Shown: positions 27,135-36,609, counted from the first letter of the stretch. The stretch: 64,000 bases of DNA from Trichococcus ilyis (GCF_900109135.1 NZ_FNYT01000002.1:1-64000), one strand, 5' to 3'. Numbers and translations: made by a program. The notes: a model not told the origin generated them from the letters alone.

Positions 27135-27946
27135 TTGACTCCCCTGCCTTTCTTCTTTTTGTCACTCGTCAGGTACATGATGGCGATCATGCTGATGATC
27201 AGGATGACGCCGATCGTGGAGCCCATCCCCCAGTTCTGGGTGACGAGAAAATGCTGTTCCACCGCGGTCCCCAGGGTGATGACCCGGTTTCCGCCGATCA
27301 GGCGCGTCAGCATGAACAGCGACAAGGACGGAATGAAAACAGCCTGAAAGCCGCTGCGCACCCCGGTCAGCGTCAAAGGAAAGATGACCCGCGTCAAAGT
27401 CTGCATCCGGGTGGCGCCCAAATCCTCACTGGCGACAATCAGGGATGGATTCAGTTCTTCAATCGAATTGAAGATCGGCAGGATCATGAACGGCAACTCG
27501 ATGTAGGCCGCCACAAAAATGAAGCTGAAGTCCGTGAACAGGATCTGCTGCGGACCGATGCCCAGGAAGCCCAGAAATTGATTGACCGTGCCGCTTTGAC
27601 TGAACAAACCGATGAAGGCATAGGCCTTCAGCAGGAGGTTGATCCAGGTCGGCAGAATGATCAGCAAAAGCCAAAGCTGCTTATGCTTCGTCCGGCTCAG
27701 GAACAGCGCCGTCGGGTAACTGATCAGGAAAGTCACAAGCGTGATGATGAATGCATACAGGAATGAATTCAAGGTCATCCGCAGATAATTTCCGGAAGAG
27801 AAATAGCTCGCATAGTTGGCCAAAGTGAAGGATCCGGTGATATCGAAAAAGGATTGGTACAGGATCAACAACACCGGGGAAATAACAAACAAGCCCAACC
27901 ACAGCACATAAGGGACAGAATAGAACGCTCTAGAATTTTTCGTCAT
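27131..27946 (-). CDS. potB: Spermidine/putrescine ABC transporter permease
   Basis: A 271-residue permease with about six membrane segments and the EAA loop ASEDLGATRMQTLTRVIFPL (about 180-199). It starts 11 bp after potA, with AGGGGGAAATGAC before ATG 27946. Confidence 0.95.
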   Translation of the reverse strand: MTKNSRAFYSVPYVLWLGLFVISPVLLILYQSFFDITGSFTLANYASYFSSGNYLRMTLNSFLYAFIITLVTFLISYPTALFLSRTKHKQLWLLLIILPTWINLLLKAYAFIGLFSQSGTVNQFLGFLGIGPQQILFTDFSFIFVAAYIELPFMILPIFNSIEELNPSLIVASEDLGATRMQTLTRVIFPLTLTGVRSGFQAVFIPSLSLFMLTRLIGGNRVITLGTAVEQHFLVTQNWGMGSTIGVILIISMIAIMYLTSDKKKKGRGVK

Positions 27947-27957
27947 GTCATTTCCCC

Positions 27958-29046
27958 CTATTCTTCATAGCTTTCCAGACGGGCATCGAACTCTTCTTCG
28001 GACTCGCCCAGGCGCATGACGTGGATATCCTGCGGACCAAAATGGAGCCCGACATCTGTGCCGATTTCCGCGCGTTTGGTGGAATGGATCATCCATTCGT
28101 TCCCGTCCTTGTCGTAGCCGATGATTTCATAGTGGACGCCGCGGAACAGTTGGGTATCGATATTCACGACCAACTTGCCCTTTTCGACAGACGTCAGCTC
28201 CAGATCTTCCGGACGGATGACGATTTCGATTTTTTCCCCAGGTGTGATGCCGGCATCGGAACATTCGAATTCTTTGCCGACGAAACGGACTTTGTAGTCC
28301 TCCACCATCGTGCCCGGAACGATATTGCTTTCGCCGATGAAATCCGCGACAAATCGGTTGACCGGCTCATCATATATGTCCACGGGCGTGCCGCTCTGGA
28401 CGATTTCGCCTTTGTTCATGACGAAAATCCAATCGCTCATCGCCAATGCTTCTTCCTGGTCGTGCGTGACAAAAATGAAGGTGATGCCGAGCCGCTGCTG
28501 CAATTCGCGCAATTCGTACTGCATATCCGTACGCAGCTTCAAGTCCAGGGCCGACAACGGCTCATCCAGCAGCAGCACATCCGGTTCGTTGACGATGGCT
28601 CTTGCGATTGCGACGCGTTGTTGCTGACCGCCGGACATTTCGCTGATTTCACGGTTTTCATAGCCCTCAAGCTGGACCATTTTCAGGGCTTCCTCCACTT
28701 TTTGTCTGATCAGATCTTTGGGCATTTTCTTGATCGTCAGCCCGAATGCGATATTGTCGAAAACATTCATATGGGGGAACAAAGCGTAGTCCTGAAAAAC
28801 GGTATTGACCTTGCGCCGGTTCGCCGGCACCTCGTTCACGGTTTCGCCATTGATTTGGATGGTGCCTTCCGTGGCGTCCGCAAATCCCGCGATCAACCGC
28901 AGAATCGTCGTTTTGCCGCAACCGGATGGGCCCAACAGGGTATAGAATTTGCCTTTTTCAAGCTCAAAGTTGATGTCGTGCAACACCGTCTCATCATCGT
29001 AGACTTTTTTTACATTCTCAAGCTTAATGATTGGTTTATCAGTCAT
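27958..29046 (-). CDS. potA: Spermidine/putrescine ABC transporter ATP-binding protein
   Basis: A 362-residue ATPase energising polyamine uptake. It has Walker [10 protein letters not shown] (about 38-46), Q-loop in [13 protein letters not shown], signature [14 protein letters not shown] and Walker [14 protein letters not shown]. The C-terminal 120 residues form the TOBE-type regulatory domain. It is first of four genes behind a strong promoter. Confidence 0.97.
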   Translation of the reverse strand: MTDKPIIKLENVKKVYDDETVLHDINFELEKGKFYTLLGPSGCGKTTILRLIAGFADATEGTIQINGETVNEVPANRRKVNTVFQDYALFPHMNVFDNIAFGLTIKKMPKDLIRQKVEEALKMVQLEGYENREISEMSGGQQQRVAIARAIVNEPDVLLLDEPLSALDLKLRTDMQYELRELQQRLGITFIFVTHDQEEALAMSDWIFVMNKGEIVQSGTPVDIYDEPVNRFVADFIGESNIVPGTMVEDYKVRFVGKEFECSDAGITPGEKIEIVIRPEDLELTSVEKGKLVVNIDTQLFRGVHYEIIGYDKDGNEWMIHSTKRAEIGTDVGLHFGPQDIHVMRLGESEEEFDARLESYEE

Positions 29047-29149
29047 TTTCTCCCGCCTTCATCTTTTATTTATATGCGCTGGACGTTCCCTCCGATCGGA
29101 TCCGAGCAGCCCTGCCCTCATTACTATCATGTTAGCACAAAACACTATT

Positions 29150-29177
29150 ATTATATAAGAAGAGACATCATTTACAA
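29150..29177 (-). promoter_or_regulatory. Promoter of the pot operon
   Basis: Minus strand TTGTAA (29172-29177), 16-bp spacer, TATAAT (29150-29155), directly after the upstream gene's terminator. The transcript would have a leader of about 100 nt before potA; no riboswitch fold was recognised. Confidence 0.7.
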
Positions 29178-29181
29178 CAAA

Positions 29182-29210
29182 AAACGCCAGAATCGACAAT
29201 TCCGGCGTTT
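29182..29210 (-). terminator. Terminator of the two-domain ATPase gene
   Basis: On the minus strand AAACGCCGGAAT pairs with ATTCTGGCGTTT with one mismatch, followed by TTTGTTG. Confidence 0.8.
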
Positions 29211-29229
29211 GAAACTTGTGTGGATTTTA

Positions 29230-30933
29230 TCAGAACAGGCGCGCAGCCCGATCGTAGTAGACAAACTTTTCCGTAAAGGAGTATGGATCCGTCATGCCGA
29301 TCTGATTCGCAAACGTGAACAAAGTGGTCTCTTTCAATGAGGCGATTTGGATCAGTCTCGGATTGATGAGGACAAACGCGGAACTCGTATCGGCCACAAT
29401 CTTGCCTTTCGCCATGACGACCGCTCTGCGGGTATATTCAAGCATCAGGTGCATGTCATGCGTGATGATTACGACCGTGACGCCTTTCTGGTGGATTTTC
29501 TGGAGGAAGTTCATGATTTCCTTGTAGTGGCTGAAATCCTGGCCCGCTGCCGGCTCGTCAAGGATGATCAGTTCCGGATCGAGCGCCAGGATGGCTGCGA
29601 TCGATACGCGTTTCAGCTGGCCGAAACTCAGCATCGATAACGGCAGTTCCTTGATGTACTGCAGCCCGCAAACCCTAGTGACTTCATCGACTTTGTTTTC
29701 GATCTCGGCATCCGTCAGGTTGCGTCGCCTCAATTTTAGGGCAATCTCTTCGTAGACGGTTTCTTGGGACAGGCTGTCTTTGGGATTCTGGGGGACATAG
29801 CCGACATAGCTTCCCGCCTCATCTGCATCGATGTCCTTGACTTCATGGCCCTTCCAGAAGATACTGCCGCTTTGGGGGCGTTCCTCGCCGATCATCAAAC
29901 GGGAGAGGGTCGATTTGCCTGCGCCGTTTGCGCCGACGAGACTGATCATTTCCCCTTTGTAGATGCGAAGAAAGGCTCCGTCGACGATATCCTTGTCGTT
30001 CCATGGATACTTGAACGAAACACCGTCCAGTTCCAAAAGCACCTCATCGTAGTCGGGATAGCGGAATTGCGGCAGATAATTCAGCCAGCTTTCCATCTGT
30101 TCCCTGAGTTGGGGTCCGTTGACCTTCTTGACGTTGGCCAATTCGCGGACATTGTCCAGATCAACACCCGCATAGCGCATGGCCGTGATATAGAGAGGCT
30201 CCCGGATGCCGATATCGCTTAGGATTTCTGTGCGGAGTATCTCTTCCGGTGTTGCATCGGCTATGATCCGCCCGCCGGAAAACAGCAGGATGCGATCGAT
30301 TGGTTGCGCCAACACATCTTCCAACCTGTGTTCGATGATGAGGACTGTGGTGTCGCTCACCCGGTGCAGATCGTCGATAAATTTCATGGCCAAATCCCCG
30401 GAGTTCGGGTCCAGATTCGCCAACGGTTCGTCGAATATCAGCAAAGGTTTCCCGTCCAACGAGATGCCGGCCATGGTGATGTCGCCCAGCTGCTGCTCCG
30501 ATAATTTCATGAAGCTGCGTTTCAGATACGGGCGTTTTTTCAAAAATGCGTGCCAATTATCCATTTTTTTCAAATCTTCCGCGGTACGGAATGGGACCTG
30601 CTGTTTCACCCCGAACTTGCCCATCTGATCTTCGCTCGGAATCAGGCTTTTTTTGACCAACTTCATTTCATTCGGAAGAAAATCCTCGAAGGGGGCGACC
30701 GTCTGATCGAGCTGATGGTGAAAGAGGATGTTTCCGCTCGCATCGCCATTCTCTTCACTCGGCAATACGCCGGTGAGACAGCGGGCAAAGGTTGTTTTTC
30801 CGGAGCCGCTGGGGCCGAGCACAAGTATTTTTTCGCCTTCGTAGATGGTCACGTTCACTTCTTCCAACGTCGGTTCCTTTTGATCCGAATAGGTGAAACT
30901 AAAGTTCTGAAAAGATATCAGTGGTCTTCGCAT
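29230..30933 (-). CDS. Two-domain ECF-type ABC transporter ATPase (YkoD-like)
   Basis: A 567-residue protein with two ATP-binding cassettes. The first has Walker A GPSGSGKTT (about 38-46) and Walker B LLIFDEPLANLDP, but its signature reads LSEQQ instead of LSGGQ. The second has GANGAGKST (about 331-339), signature LSFGQLKRVS and LIILDEPAAGQD. Fused cassettes of this sort energise energy-coupling-factor vitamin or metal importers, but no EcfT or substrate-binding S component lies next to it. It is 84 bp behind murB and may be co-transcribed. The substrate is unknown. Confidence 0.85.
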   Translation of the reverse strand: MRRPLISFQNFSFTYSDQKEPTLEEVNVTIYEGEKILVLGPSGSGKTTFARCLTGVLPSEENGDASGNILFHHQLDQTVAPFEDFLPNEMKLVKKSLIPSEDQMGKFGVKQQVPFRTAEDLKKMDNWHAFLKKRPYLKRSFMKLSEQQLGDITMAGISLDGKPLLIFDEPLANLDPNSGDLAMKFIDDLHRVSDTTVLIIEHRLEDVLAQPIDRILLFSGGRIIADATPEEILRTEILSDIGIREPLYITAMRYAGVDLDNVRELANVKKVNGPQLREQMESWLNYLPQFRYPDYDEVLLELDGVSFKYPWNDKDIVDGAFLRIYKGEMISLVGANGAGKSTLSRLMIGEERPQSGSIFWKGHEVKDIDADEAGSYVGYVPQNPKDSLSQETVYEEIALKLRRRNLTDAEIENKVDEVTRVCGLQYIKELPLSMLSFGQLKRVSIAAILALDPELIILDEPAAGQDFSHYKEIMNFLQKIHQKGVTVVIITHDMHLMLEYTRRAVVMAKGKIVADTSSAFVLINPRLIQIASLKETTLFTFANQIGMTDPYSFTEKFVYYDRAARLF

Positions 30934-31017
30934 GGACTATCCTCCTTCCTTCATTAAAAAAATAATTAAGTGCTATCCAAAAAAGAGCTGAATGTGCGCA
31001 CCCAGCCTTCTTTTCAC

Positions 31018-31932
31018 CTATACGCTTCCCACTGTATCTTCCCCGATGATCCGGACTTCCGTTTCCAATTGCACGCCGTAACGTTCCAGTATGACTTTTT
31101 TGATATGTGCAATCAGCTCGATATAATCGGTCGCCGTAGCTTTATTGATGTTCACGATGAAACCGGCATGCTTCATCGATACTTGCGCGCCACCCCACGT
31201 CAATCCTTGCAGACCTGCCTCTTGGATCAGTTTTCCGGTGAAATAACCGGGCGGGCGTTTGAAGACGCTGCCGCAGGAAGGGTATTCCAACGGTTGCTTC
31301 GATTCGCGCAAGGCCGTCAGCTCATCCATGCGGGCTTTGATTGCGTCGTGCTTGCCTTTTTCCAGGCGGAAGACGACTTCCAGAACGATTTCATTCGTTT
31401 CCTGCAGCTTGCTGTGGCGGTAAGAAAATTCAAGCTCAGCCTTCTCGTAGGTTTTGATTTCCCCTTCGCGGGTGATGACCACCACGGATTCGATGACTTC
31501 TTCGACTTCCCCGTCATAGGCTCCCGCATTCATGTAGACCGCTCCACCCACGCTTCCGGGTATGCCGCAGGCGAATTCCAGGCCGCTTAAGTGCTCTGCC
31601 AGAGCCATCCGGGAAGCATCGATCAGGCGGGCGCCGCTTTGGACGACCAAACGCTGGCGTTTCACTTCCATATGGTCCATTTCCGTCAGGATCATGACGA
31701 TGCCGCGGATCCCGCCGTCCTTAATGATGACATTGCTGGAATTGCCCAGCACGGTCAAAGGCAGCTGCTTTTCATTCACCCATGCGATGATTGCCGCAAC
31801 TTCAGCCTTTGATTTCGGAAAGACCAGCACATCCGCTGGCCCTCCCGTTTTTGTGTATGTATAATATGATAGATTTTCGTTCTCTTTTACGATCGTTTCA
31901 GGAAACTGTTGTTTTAGTTCCGTCCCCAACAT
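31018..31932 (-). CDS. murB: UDP-N-acetylenolpyruvoylglucosamine reductase
   Basis: About 304 residues; an FAD enzyme reducing UDP-GlcNAc-enolpyruvate to UDP-MurNAc for peptidoglycan. FAD-binding parts are YTYTKTGGPADVLVFP near 26-41, VLGNSSNVIIKDGG and GIPGSVGGAVYMNAGAYDGE. The catalytic Ser is in YPSCGSVFKRP, followed by GLQGLTWGGAQVS. I prefer ATG 31932, with GGGTG six bases upstream; GTG 31941 is possible. Confidence 0.96.
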   Translation of the reverse strand: MLGTELKQQFPETIVKENENLSYYTYTKTGGPADVLVFPKSKAEVAAIIAWVNEKQLPLTVLGNSSNVIIKDGGIRGIVMILTEMDHMEVKRQRLVVQSGARLIDASRMALAEHLSGLEFACGIPGSVGGAVYMNAGAYDGEVEEVIESVVVITREGEIKTYEKAELEFSYRHSKLQETNEIVLEVVFRLEKGKHDAIKARMDELTALRESKQPLEYPSCGSVFKRPPGYFTGKLIQEAGLQGLTWGGAQVSMKHAGFIVNINKATATDYIELIAHIKKVILERYGVQLETEVRIIGEDTVGSV

Positions 31933-31964
31933 GCATTTCACCCACTAATTTTATTCTGTAGTCC

Positions 31965-31997
31965 ATTCTAACATCACTTGATACCGATTTGTATCAA
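31965..31997 (-). promoter_or_regulatory. murB promoter with a 7-bp-arm palindrome
   Basis: On the minus strand TGTTAGAAT gives an extended -10 (31965-31970). TTGATAC-N6-GTATCAA at 31978-31997 lies over the spacer and -35 area and could be an operator. The rest of the 334-bp gap up to the next gene is AT-rich without recognisable signal except the promoter near 32230. Confidence 0.45.
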
Positions 31998-32226
31998 ATA
32001 AGTAAGCGCTGGCGATTAATTATATTTTTCTAATTTTCCGCTAATCTTTTTTTAACCAAATTCATTTATGCTCTGCATCTGTTATTTTAACACAAGTTTA
32101 TGAAAAAATTTACAATTTAATGAATTTGCAAGAGCTTTGTTACATATCTGTCTGCGGGGAACAATCCATTTTCATTTTTTGGACACCGATTCCGGTCCTC
32201 TTCCTTGCGATTCGGTCGCCCCAGTA

Positions 32227-32235
32227 TGGTAAAAT
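32227..32235 (+). promoter_or_regulatory. Extended -10 promoter of the small membrane protein and exoA
   Basis: TGGTAAAAT at 32227-32235, 32 bp before the first start codon. The -35 (TTGCGA, 32205-32210) is at a long 19-bp spacing. Confidence 0.45.
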
Positions 32236-32266
32236 GGGAAAAATAACAGAAAAAGGAGGCTGCAAC

Positions 32267-32515
32267 ATGCAACCGAAACAAACCAGAAACGGAATCACAT
32301 TCACACTCTTATCCATCCTTTATCCGCTTTACGTCTTCACCACCAAAAATCCTGCTACCGTATCCACGACTTCGTTGGTTTTGGCCCTGTTTTTGCCGGT
32401 CGTCGGAACGATTTTTGCATTGAATATCCCGGAACCGAAAATGAAATGGACTTTGGCCGCCCTCAACCTGGGCATGTTCATCCTGTTCCTGTACTACACG
32501 ATTGCGTTGCGTTAA
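32267..32515 (+). CDS. Small two-segment membrane protein
   Basis: An 82-residue hydrophobic protein, function unknown. Segments at about 11-25 (FTLLSILYPLYVF), 34-52 and 60-80 suggest two or three membrane passes. AAAGGAGG at 32251-32258 stands eight bases before ATG 32267. It ends 14 bp before exoA and is probably co-transcribed with it. Confidence 0.7.
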   Translation: MQPKQTRNGITFTLLSILYPLYVFTTKNPATVSTTSLVLALFLPVVGTIFALNIPEPKMKWTLAALNLGMFILFLYYTIALR

Positions 32516-32529
32516 GGCAGGTGGACGGA

Positions 32530-33291
32530 ATGGACCTGACATTTGTCTCGTGGAACGTCAACGGCTTGCGGGCTGTCGTAAACAAGCATTTTGCGGAAAT
32601 TTTTTCGGACTTCGACGCCGATTTTTTCTGTCTGCAGGAAACCAAATTGCAGGATGGCCAGATCGAGCTTGCCTTTCCCGGATATGAATCCTATTGGAAT
32701 TATGCGGACCGCAAAGGCTACTCCGGCACGGCTATTTTTACGAAGCACACGCCGCTCTCTGTCCGGTTGGGCATCGGCGTTGCGGAACATGATTCGGAGG
32801 GACGCGTCATCACCTTGGAATACACCGACTTCTTCCTCGTGAACGTGTACACGCCCAATTCACAGGAACAGTTGAAACGATTGGACTATCGGATGCATTG
32901 GGAAACAACCTTTCTGGCCTATCTGAAAGGACTTGAAACAGAGAAACCTGTCATCGTCTGCGGCGACCTGAACGTTGCCCACGAAAACATCGACCTCAAA
33001 AATTGGAAAACGAACCGCAAAAATGCGGGTTTTTCCGATGAAGAACGGGCCAAGTTCAGCGAAATGGTCGCCAACGGGTTCATCGATACTTTCCGCTACT
33101 TCCATCCGGATGCGGAAGGCAGATATTCCTGGTGGAGCTACCGCTTCAATGCCCGCAAAAACAATGCCGGCTGGCGGATCGACTATTTCCTTGTTTCGGA
33201 AGCTTTGAAGGATACTTTGCTCGCCGCGGATATCCATGAAAATATCTTCGGCAGCGATCATTGCCCGGTCTCGTTGAAGCTTTCGCTTTAG
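32530..33291 (+). CDS. exoA: Exodeoxyribonuclease III / AP endonuclease
   Basis: About 253 residues. It cuts DNA at abasic sites and digests 3' ends in base-excision repair. The metal and catalytic motifs of the EEP fold are all visible: VSWNVNGLRAV near 5-15, FCLQETKLQDG, VCGDLNVAHENIDL near 140-153, WRIDYFLVS and GSDHCPVSL at the end. GCAGGTGG precedes ATG 32530. It is 34 bp upstream of the SDR gene. Confidence 0.95.
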   Translation: MDLTFVSWNVNGLRAVVNKHFAEIFSDFDADFFCLQETKLQDGQIELAFPGYESYWNYADRKGYSGTAIFTKHTPLSVRLGIGVAEHDSEGRVITLEYTDFFLVNVYTPNSQEQLKRLDYRMHWETTFLAYLKGLETEKPVIVCGDLNVAHENIDLKNWKTNRKNAGFSDEERAKFSEMVANGFIDTFRYFHPDAEGRYSWWSYRFNARKNNAGWRIDYFLVSEALKDTLLAADIHENIFGSDHCPVSLKLSL

Positions 33292-33325
33292 CAGGAACCG
33301 AAATCTCAGTCAGGAGGAATGGAAT

Positions 33326-34111
33326 ATGGATTTTCAAAATCGTGTGGTTGTGGTGACCGGCGGGGCGAATGGCATCGGCCGGGCCGCAGTGGAATCATTT
33401 TTGACCGCGGGTGCAGCTGTTGCCTTCGTGGATACGGACAAAGAAGCCGGCGAAAAGCTCGTGTCACGCTTCGAAGCGAACGCTGTGCATTTCCATCCCG
33501 GGGACATCGCCGAGGAAGCTGTCCTTCACGCTTTTGCGGATGCGGTCAAGCAGCGCTTCGGCAAAGTCGATTACCTGGTGAACAATGCCTGCATCAGCAA
33601 AAAAGGGATCCTGTCGGACTGTTCCTATCAGGACTTCAATTATGTCCTGGCTTTGGGTGTTACGGCCCCCTATTTGCTGACAAGTTTGTTGGTGCCCGTA
33701 TTCAGCGCTGATGCTTCGGTCGTGAACATCGCTTCCAGCCGCGGCTTCATGTCGCAGCCGGACACCGAAAGCTACTCGGCAGCCAAAGGAGGCATTCTTG
33801 CGCTGACGCACGCCCTCAGCGTTTCCCTGGCCGGCAAAGCCCGCGTCAATTCCATCAGCCCGGGTTGGATCGACACGGGTTCCTTCCATAAAGAGGAGAA
33901 CTATCGGCCGGATTACGAGGCGGCTGACCTTCTGCAGCATCCTGTCGGCCGTGTCGGCGTACCCGATGACATCGTACAGATGATCCGTTTCCTCTGCAGC
34001 TCCGCAGCGGGCTTCATCACCGGGCAGAACTTCACTATCGACGGCGGCATGTCCAAGCAGATGATCTATCACAATGATCACGGCTGGACCTACAAGCCGG
34101 AATCCGAGTGA
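33326..34111 (+). CDS. Short-chain dehydrogenase/reductase
   Basis: A 261-residue NAD(P)-dependent oxidoreductase. The dinucleotide loop is VTGGANGIGRA (about 10-20); Asp in VDTDK at the end of beta-2 suggests NAD preference; NNACIS, the catalytic Ser region NIASSRGF and YSAAKGG complete the classical active site. The C-terminal end GQNFTIDGGMSKQMIY is typical. The substrate is unknown. AGGAGG lies before ATG 33326, and a strong bidirectional terminator follows. Confidence 0.92.
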   Translation: MDFQNRVVVVTGGANGIGRAAVESFLTAGAAVAFVDTDKEAGEKLVSRFEANAVHFHPGDIAEEAVLHAFADAVKQRFGKVDYLVNNACISKKGILSDCSYQDFNYVLALGVTAPYLLTSLLVPVFSADASVVNIASSRGFMSQPDTESYSAAKGGILALTHALSVSLAGKARVNSISPGWIDTGSFHKEENYRPDYEAADLLQHPVGRVGVPDDIVQMIRFLCSSAAGFITGQNFTIDGGMSKQMIYHNDHGWTYKPESE

Positions 34112-34137
34112 TCGTCACCTTCTGAAAAAGGCCCAAC

Positions 34138-34191
34138 AGCAAAAATAAGCAGGACACCTTTCACGCAAAGGTTGTCCTGCTTATTTTTGCT
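34138..34191. terminator. Bidirectional terminator
   Basis: AGCAAAAATAAGCAGGACA (34138-34156) pairs perfectly over 19 bp with 34173-34191. It serves both the SDR gene and the convergent hydrolase gene. Confidence 0.85.
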
Positions 34192-34220
34192 TCATCGGCC
34201 CCGCATCGATCCGGCCGAAC

Positions 34221-34865
34221 TCATTTTTCCGGCAGCTGCTTCGCGAACCATTGCGCAGCCAATTCGGCCACTTGCTCAAGCTTGCCCGCTTCCTCGAACA
34301 GATGCGTGGCCCCCGGAATGATGGTCAGTTCTTTTTCACAGTTCAGCGACGCATAAGCTTGCTCATTCAGTTCGATCACACCTTCATCATAGCCGCCCAC
34401 CAACAGCAGTGTCGGAGCCGTCACTTTGGCCAGATAGTCTTTAGCCAAGTCCGGCCGCCCGCCCCGGGATACGATAGCCTTGATTTCATCGCCCAACACC
34501 GCCGCCGATTGCAAAGCGGCAGCCGCTCCGGTGCTGGACCCGAAATATCCGATCGGCAGCTGTTTCGTTTCATCTTGTTGCTTCACCCAATTTTCGGCAA
34601 GCGTCAACCGTTCGGCCAACAGGTCGATGTCGAATCGTTTGTCTGTCCACTCGCTCTCGGTTTCCGTCAGCAGGTCCAGCAGCAAGGTGGCCAATCCGTG
34701 CGCACGAAGCACGCTGGCCACATATTTGTTGCGGACACTGTGCCGGCTGCTGCCGCTGCCATGGGCAAAAATGACGAGTCCCCTCGCGTCTTTGTGCAGG
34801 GCCAGATCGCCGTTCAAGGTGACCCCTGCACCGGTTATGCGTACTGCTTTTTTCGGATCGCTCAT
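34221..34865 (-). CDS. Dienelactone-hydrolase-like alpha/beta hydrolase
   Basis: A 214-residue soluble alpha/beta hydrolase. The triad is visible: nucleophile Ser in GYFGSSTGAAAA (about 108-119), Asp in VGGYDEGVIE and His in PGATHLFEE; the oxyanion region is FAHGSGSSRHS (about 33-43). The start is one base after the stop of the phosphoribosyltransferase. In several bacteria the two are fused into one polypeptide (family knowledge), so they probably act together, though the substrate is unknown. Confidence 0.87.
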   Translation of the reverse strand: MSDPKKAVRITGAGVTLNGDLALHKDARGLVIFAHGSGSSRHSVRNKYVASVLRAHGLATLLLDLLTETESEWTDKRFDIDLLAERLTLAENWVKQQDETKQLPIGYFGSSTGAAAALQSAAVLGDEIKAIVSRGGRPDLAKDYLAKVTAPTLLLVGGYDEGVIELNEQAYASLNCEKELTIIPGATHLFEEAGKLEQVAELAAQWFAKQLPEK

Positions 34866-34866
34866 T

Positions 34867-35511
34867 TTAGTTTCCCTCCTTCTGCTTCATGCTGCGAAGC
34901 AAGGAAATGACTTCGGCGTCGTCGAGCTGGTTGAAATGGATATAGTAGGCCCCGACCGCTCCGAGATAGGCGTCCGTGCGTTCCAGGGCAACCACAGCAT
35001 CCACCATCCGGTCCAATCTTTTCGCGGTATCTTCCGGGGTGACCGGGATGGCCACAATGATGCGTTTCGGATTCCGCTTTTTGAGCGCTGCAATCGAGGC
35101 GAACATCGTGAACCCGGTCGCGATGCCGTCATCGACGATGATGGCCGTCTTGCCTTCCAAGGACTTTACGTTCGCGGCACCGACATACGTTTCCCTGCGC
35201 CTTTTGATTTCCTGGCGAAGCCGTTTCAATTCCCCTTCCAGCCAATTCCGGTCCAGAACGCCGTGCTCGCCGGGATTGAAGATCGGATCTGCATCCTCTG
35301 TGATGGCTCCTATGGCATACTCCGGATTGAACGGATGACCGATTTTCTTCGTGATAAGCAGATCGAGCGGCGCCGCCAATCTTTTGGCGATCTCGACTCC
35401 CAACGGCACGCCCCCTCGTGGCAAAGCGAATACAACAATGTCCTCCCCGCGGTATTTCTCCAATGCTTCGGCCAACTGAACGCCTGCTTCTTTCCGATCG
35501 GCAAATAACAT
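34867..35511 (-). CDS. Phosphoribosyltransferase-domain protein
   Basis: A 214-residue type I phosphoribosyltransferase fold. The PRPP-binding loop is AIIVDDGIATGFTM (about 121-134), preceded by FALPRGGVPLGVEIA near 28-42. The acceptor is unknown. GGAGGG lies before ATG 35511, and an extended -10 TGCTATGAT is seen at 35544-35549. Its coupling to the hydrolase gene parallels known fusions. Confidence 0.87.
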   Translation of the reverse strand: MLFADRKEAGVQLAEALEKYRGEDIVVFALPRGGVPLGVEIAKRLAAPLDLLITKKIGHPFNPEYAIGAITEDADPIFNPGEHGVLDRNWLEGELKRLRQEIKRRRETYVGAANVKSLEGKTAIIVDDGIATGFTMFASIAALKKRNPKRIIVAIPVTPEDTAKRLDRMVDAVVALERTDAYLGAVGAYYIHFNQLDDAEVISLLRSMKQKEGN

Positions 35512-35643
35512 AAGATTCCCTCCTGTCCGTTTCTCTCAACCAAATCATAGCACGCTAACGCCATAAGCGGGAACGAAAACACTTCGGAAACTGTTGATGC
35601 CGTCATTAGCTCAGCCTGTCTGCCTGACTGCGAAAAACAAAAA

Positions 35644-36609
35644 TCAGTTGATGCTCTTCTTCAGCGCTTCAAGATTCTCCAGCATGACCGAAATGTAATC
35701 CGAGCCTTTTTCCTGATTTTCTGCGCTGATGCCTTCCAAAGGACTCAATACCGCCAATTCCACGCCCACCTCTTTTGCCAGAGTCTCCGCAGTTTGGGAA
35801 GATGCGTTGTTTTCGAAATAAATGTGCGTGACATGATTCGCTTTCACATAGTCGGAAAGTGTCGCCAATGCCGCCGCACTCGGTTCATTCTCCGCATTCA
35901 GCCCCGTTACCGAGATCTGTTCCAGATCATAGCGGGCCGCCAGGTAGGCAAAGGCAGCGTGCTGGGTCACAAAAGTGCGGTTTTCCGCTCCTTCAAAGGC
36001 AGTGCGGTAAGCGGCGTCCAGCTCGACCAGTTTCTCTCTATAGGTTTCGGCATTTTTGGAATAATTTTCAGCGTGCTCCGGGTCTGCTTCAGCGAAGCCT
36101 TCCGCAATCGTTGCGACTTCCGTCTGCGCCAGCACGGGATCCAGCCACACGTGCGGGTCGACCGTATGGCTGTGCCCGACCTCTTCTTCCTCCTCGGATT
36201 CGTGTTCATGCTCGTGGGCCTCGCCTTCATATTCCAACAGCGTGATCGCTTCGCTCGCGCAAATGACCACCATATCCGCAGTGTCGATGGAAGCCAAAAC
36301 GTCAGGCACCCAAGTCTCCATCTCAGGACTGTTGTAGACGAAAACATCCGCGTCCTGGATTTCGGCGATCATCTGACTTGATGGCTCAAAAGAATGGACC
36401 TCCATTCCAGCCTCCAACAGCAGGCTCACATCGGCATCTTCTTGCGCGACCTGCTTCGCAAAATCGTACATCGGATAAAACGTCGTGACTACTTGAAGCT
36501 TGTCCGATTCCGTATTTTCTGTTCCGCTCCCAGCTGCTCCGCAACCGGCCAACAGGGCAATCGTCCCCGCCAGCGACACTGCCCACTTCATCCTCTTTTT
36601 TTGTCTCAT
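35644..36609 (-). CDS. Zinc ABC transporter substrate-binding lipoprotein (AdcA/ZnuA-like)
   Basis: A 321-residue lipoprotein capturing zinc or manganese at the cell surface. The signal peptide ends in LLAGCG (Cys near 24). The cluster A-I fold shows VVTTFYPMYDFAKQVA, His ligand regions in EVHSFEPS and DPHVWLDP, and QHAAFAYLAARY. An acidic His-rich loop (EGEAHEHEHESEEEEEVGHS, about 127-146) points to zinc. No permease or ATPase gene adjoins it, as is common for auxiliary AdcA proteins. A Zur-type operator overlies its transcription start. Confidence 0.93.
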   Translation of the reverse strand: MRQKKRMKWAVSLAGTIALLAGCGAAGSGTENTESDKLQVVTTFYPMYDFAKQVAQEDADVSLLLEAGMEVHSFEPSSQMIAEIQDADVFVYNSPEMETWVPDVLASIDTADMVVICASEAITLLEYEGEAHEHEHESEEEEEVGHSHTVDPHVWLDPVLAQTEVATIAEGFAEADPEHAENYSKNAETYREKLVELDAAYRTAFEGAENRTFVTQHAAFAYLAARYDLEQISVTGLNAENEPSAAALATLSDYVKANHVTHIYFENNASSQTAETLAKEVGVELAVLSPLEGISAENQEKGSDYISVMLENLEALKKSIN

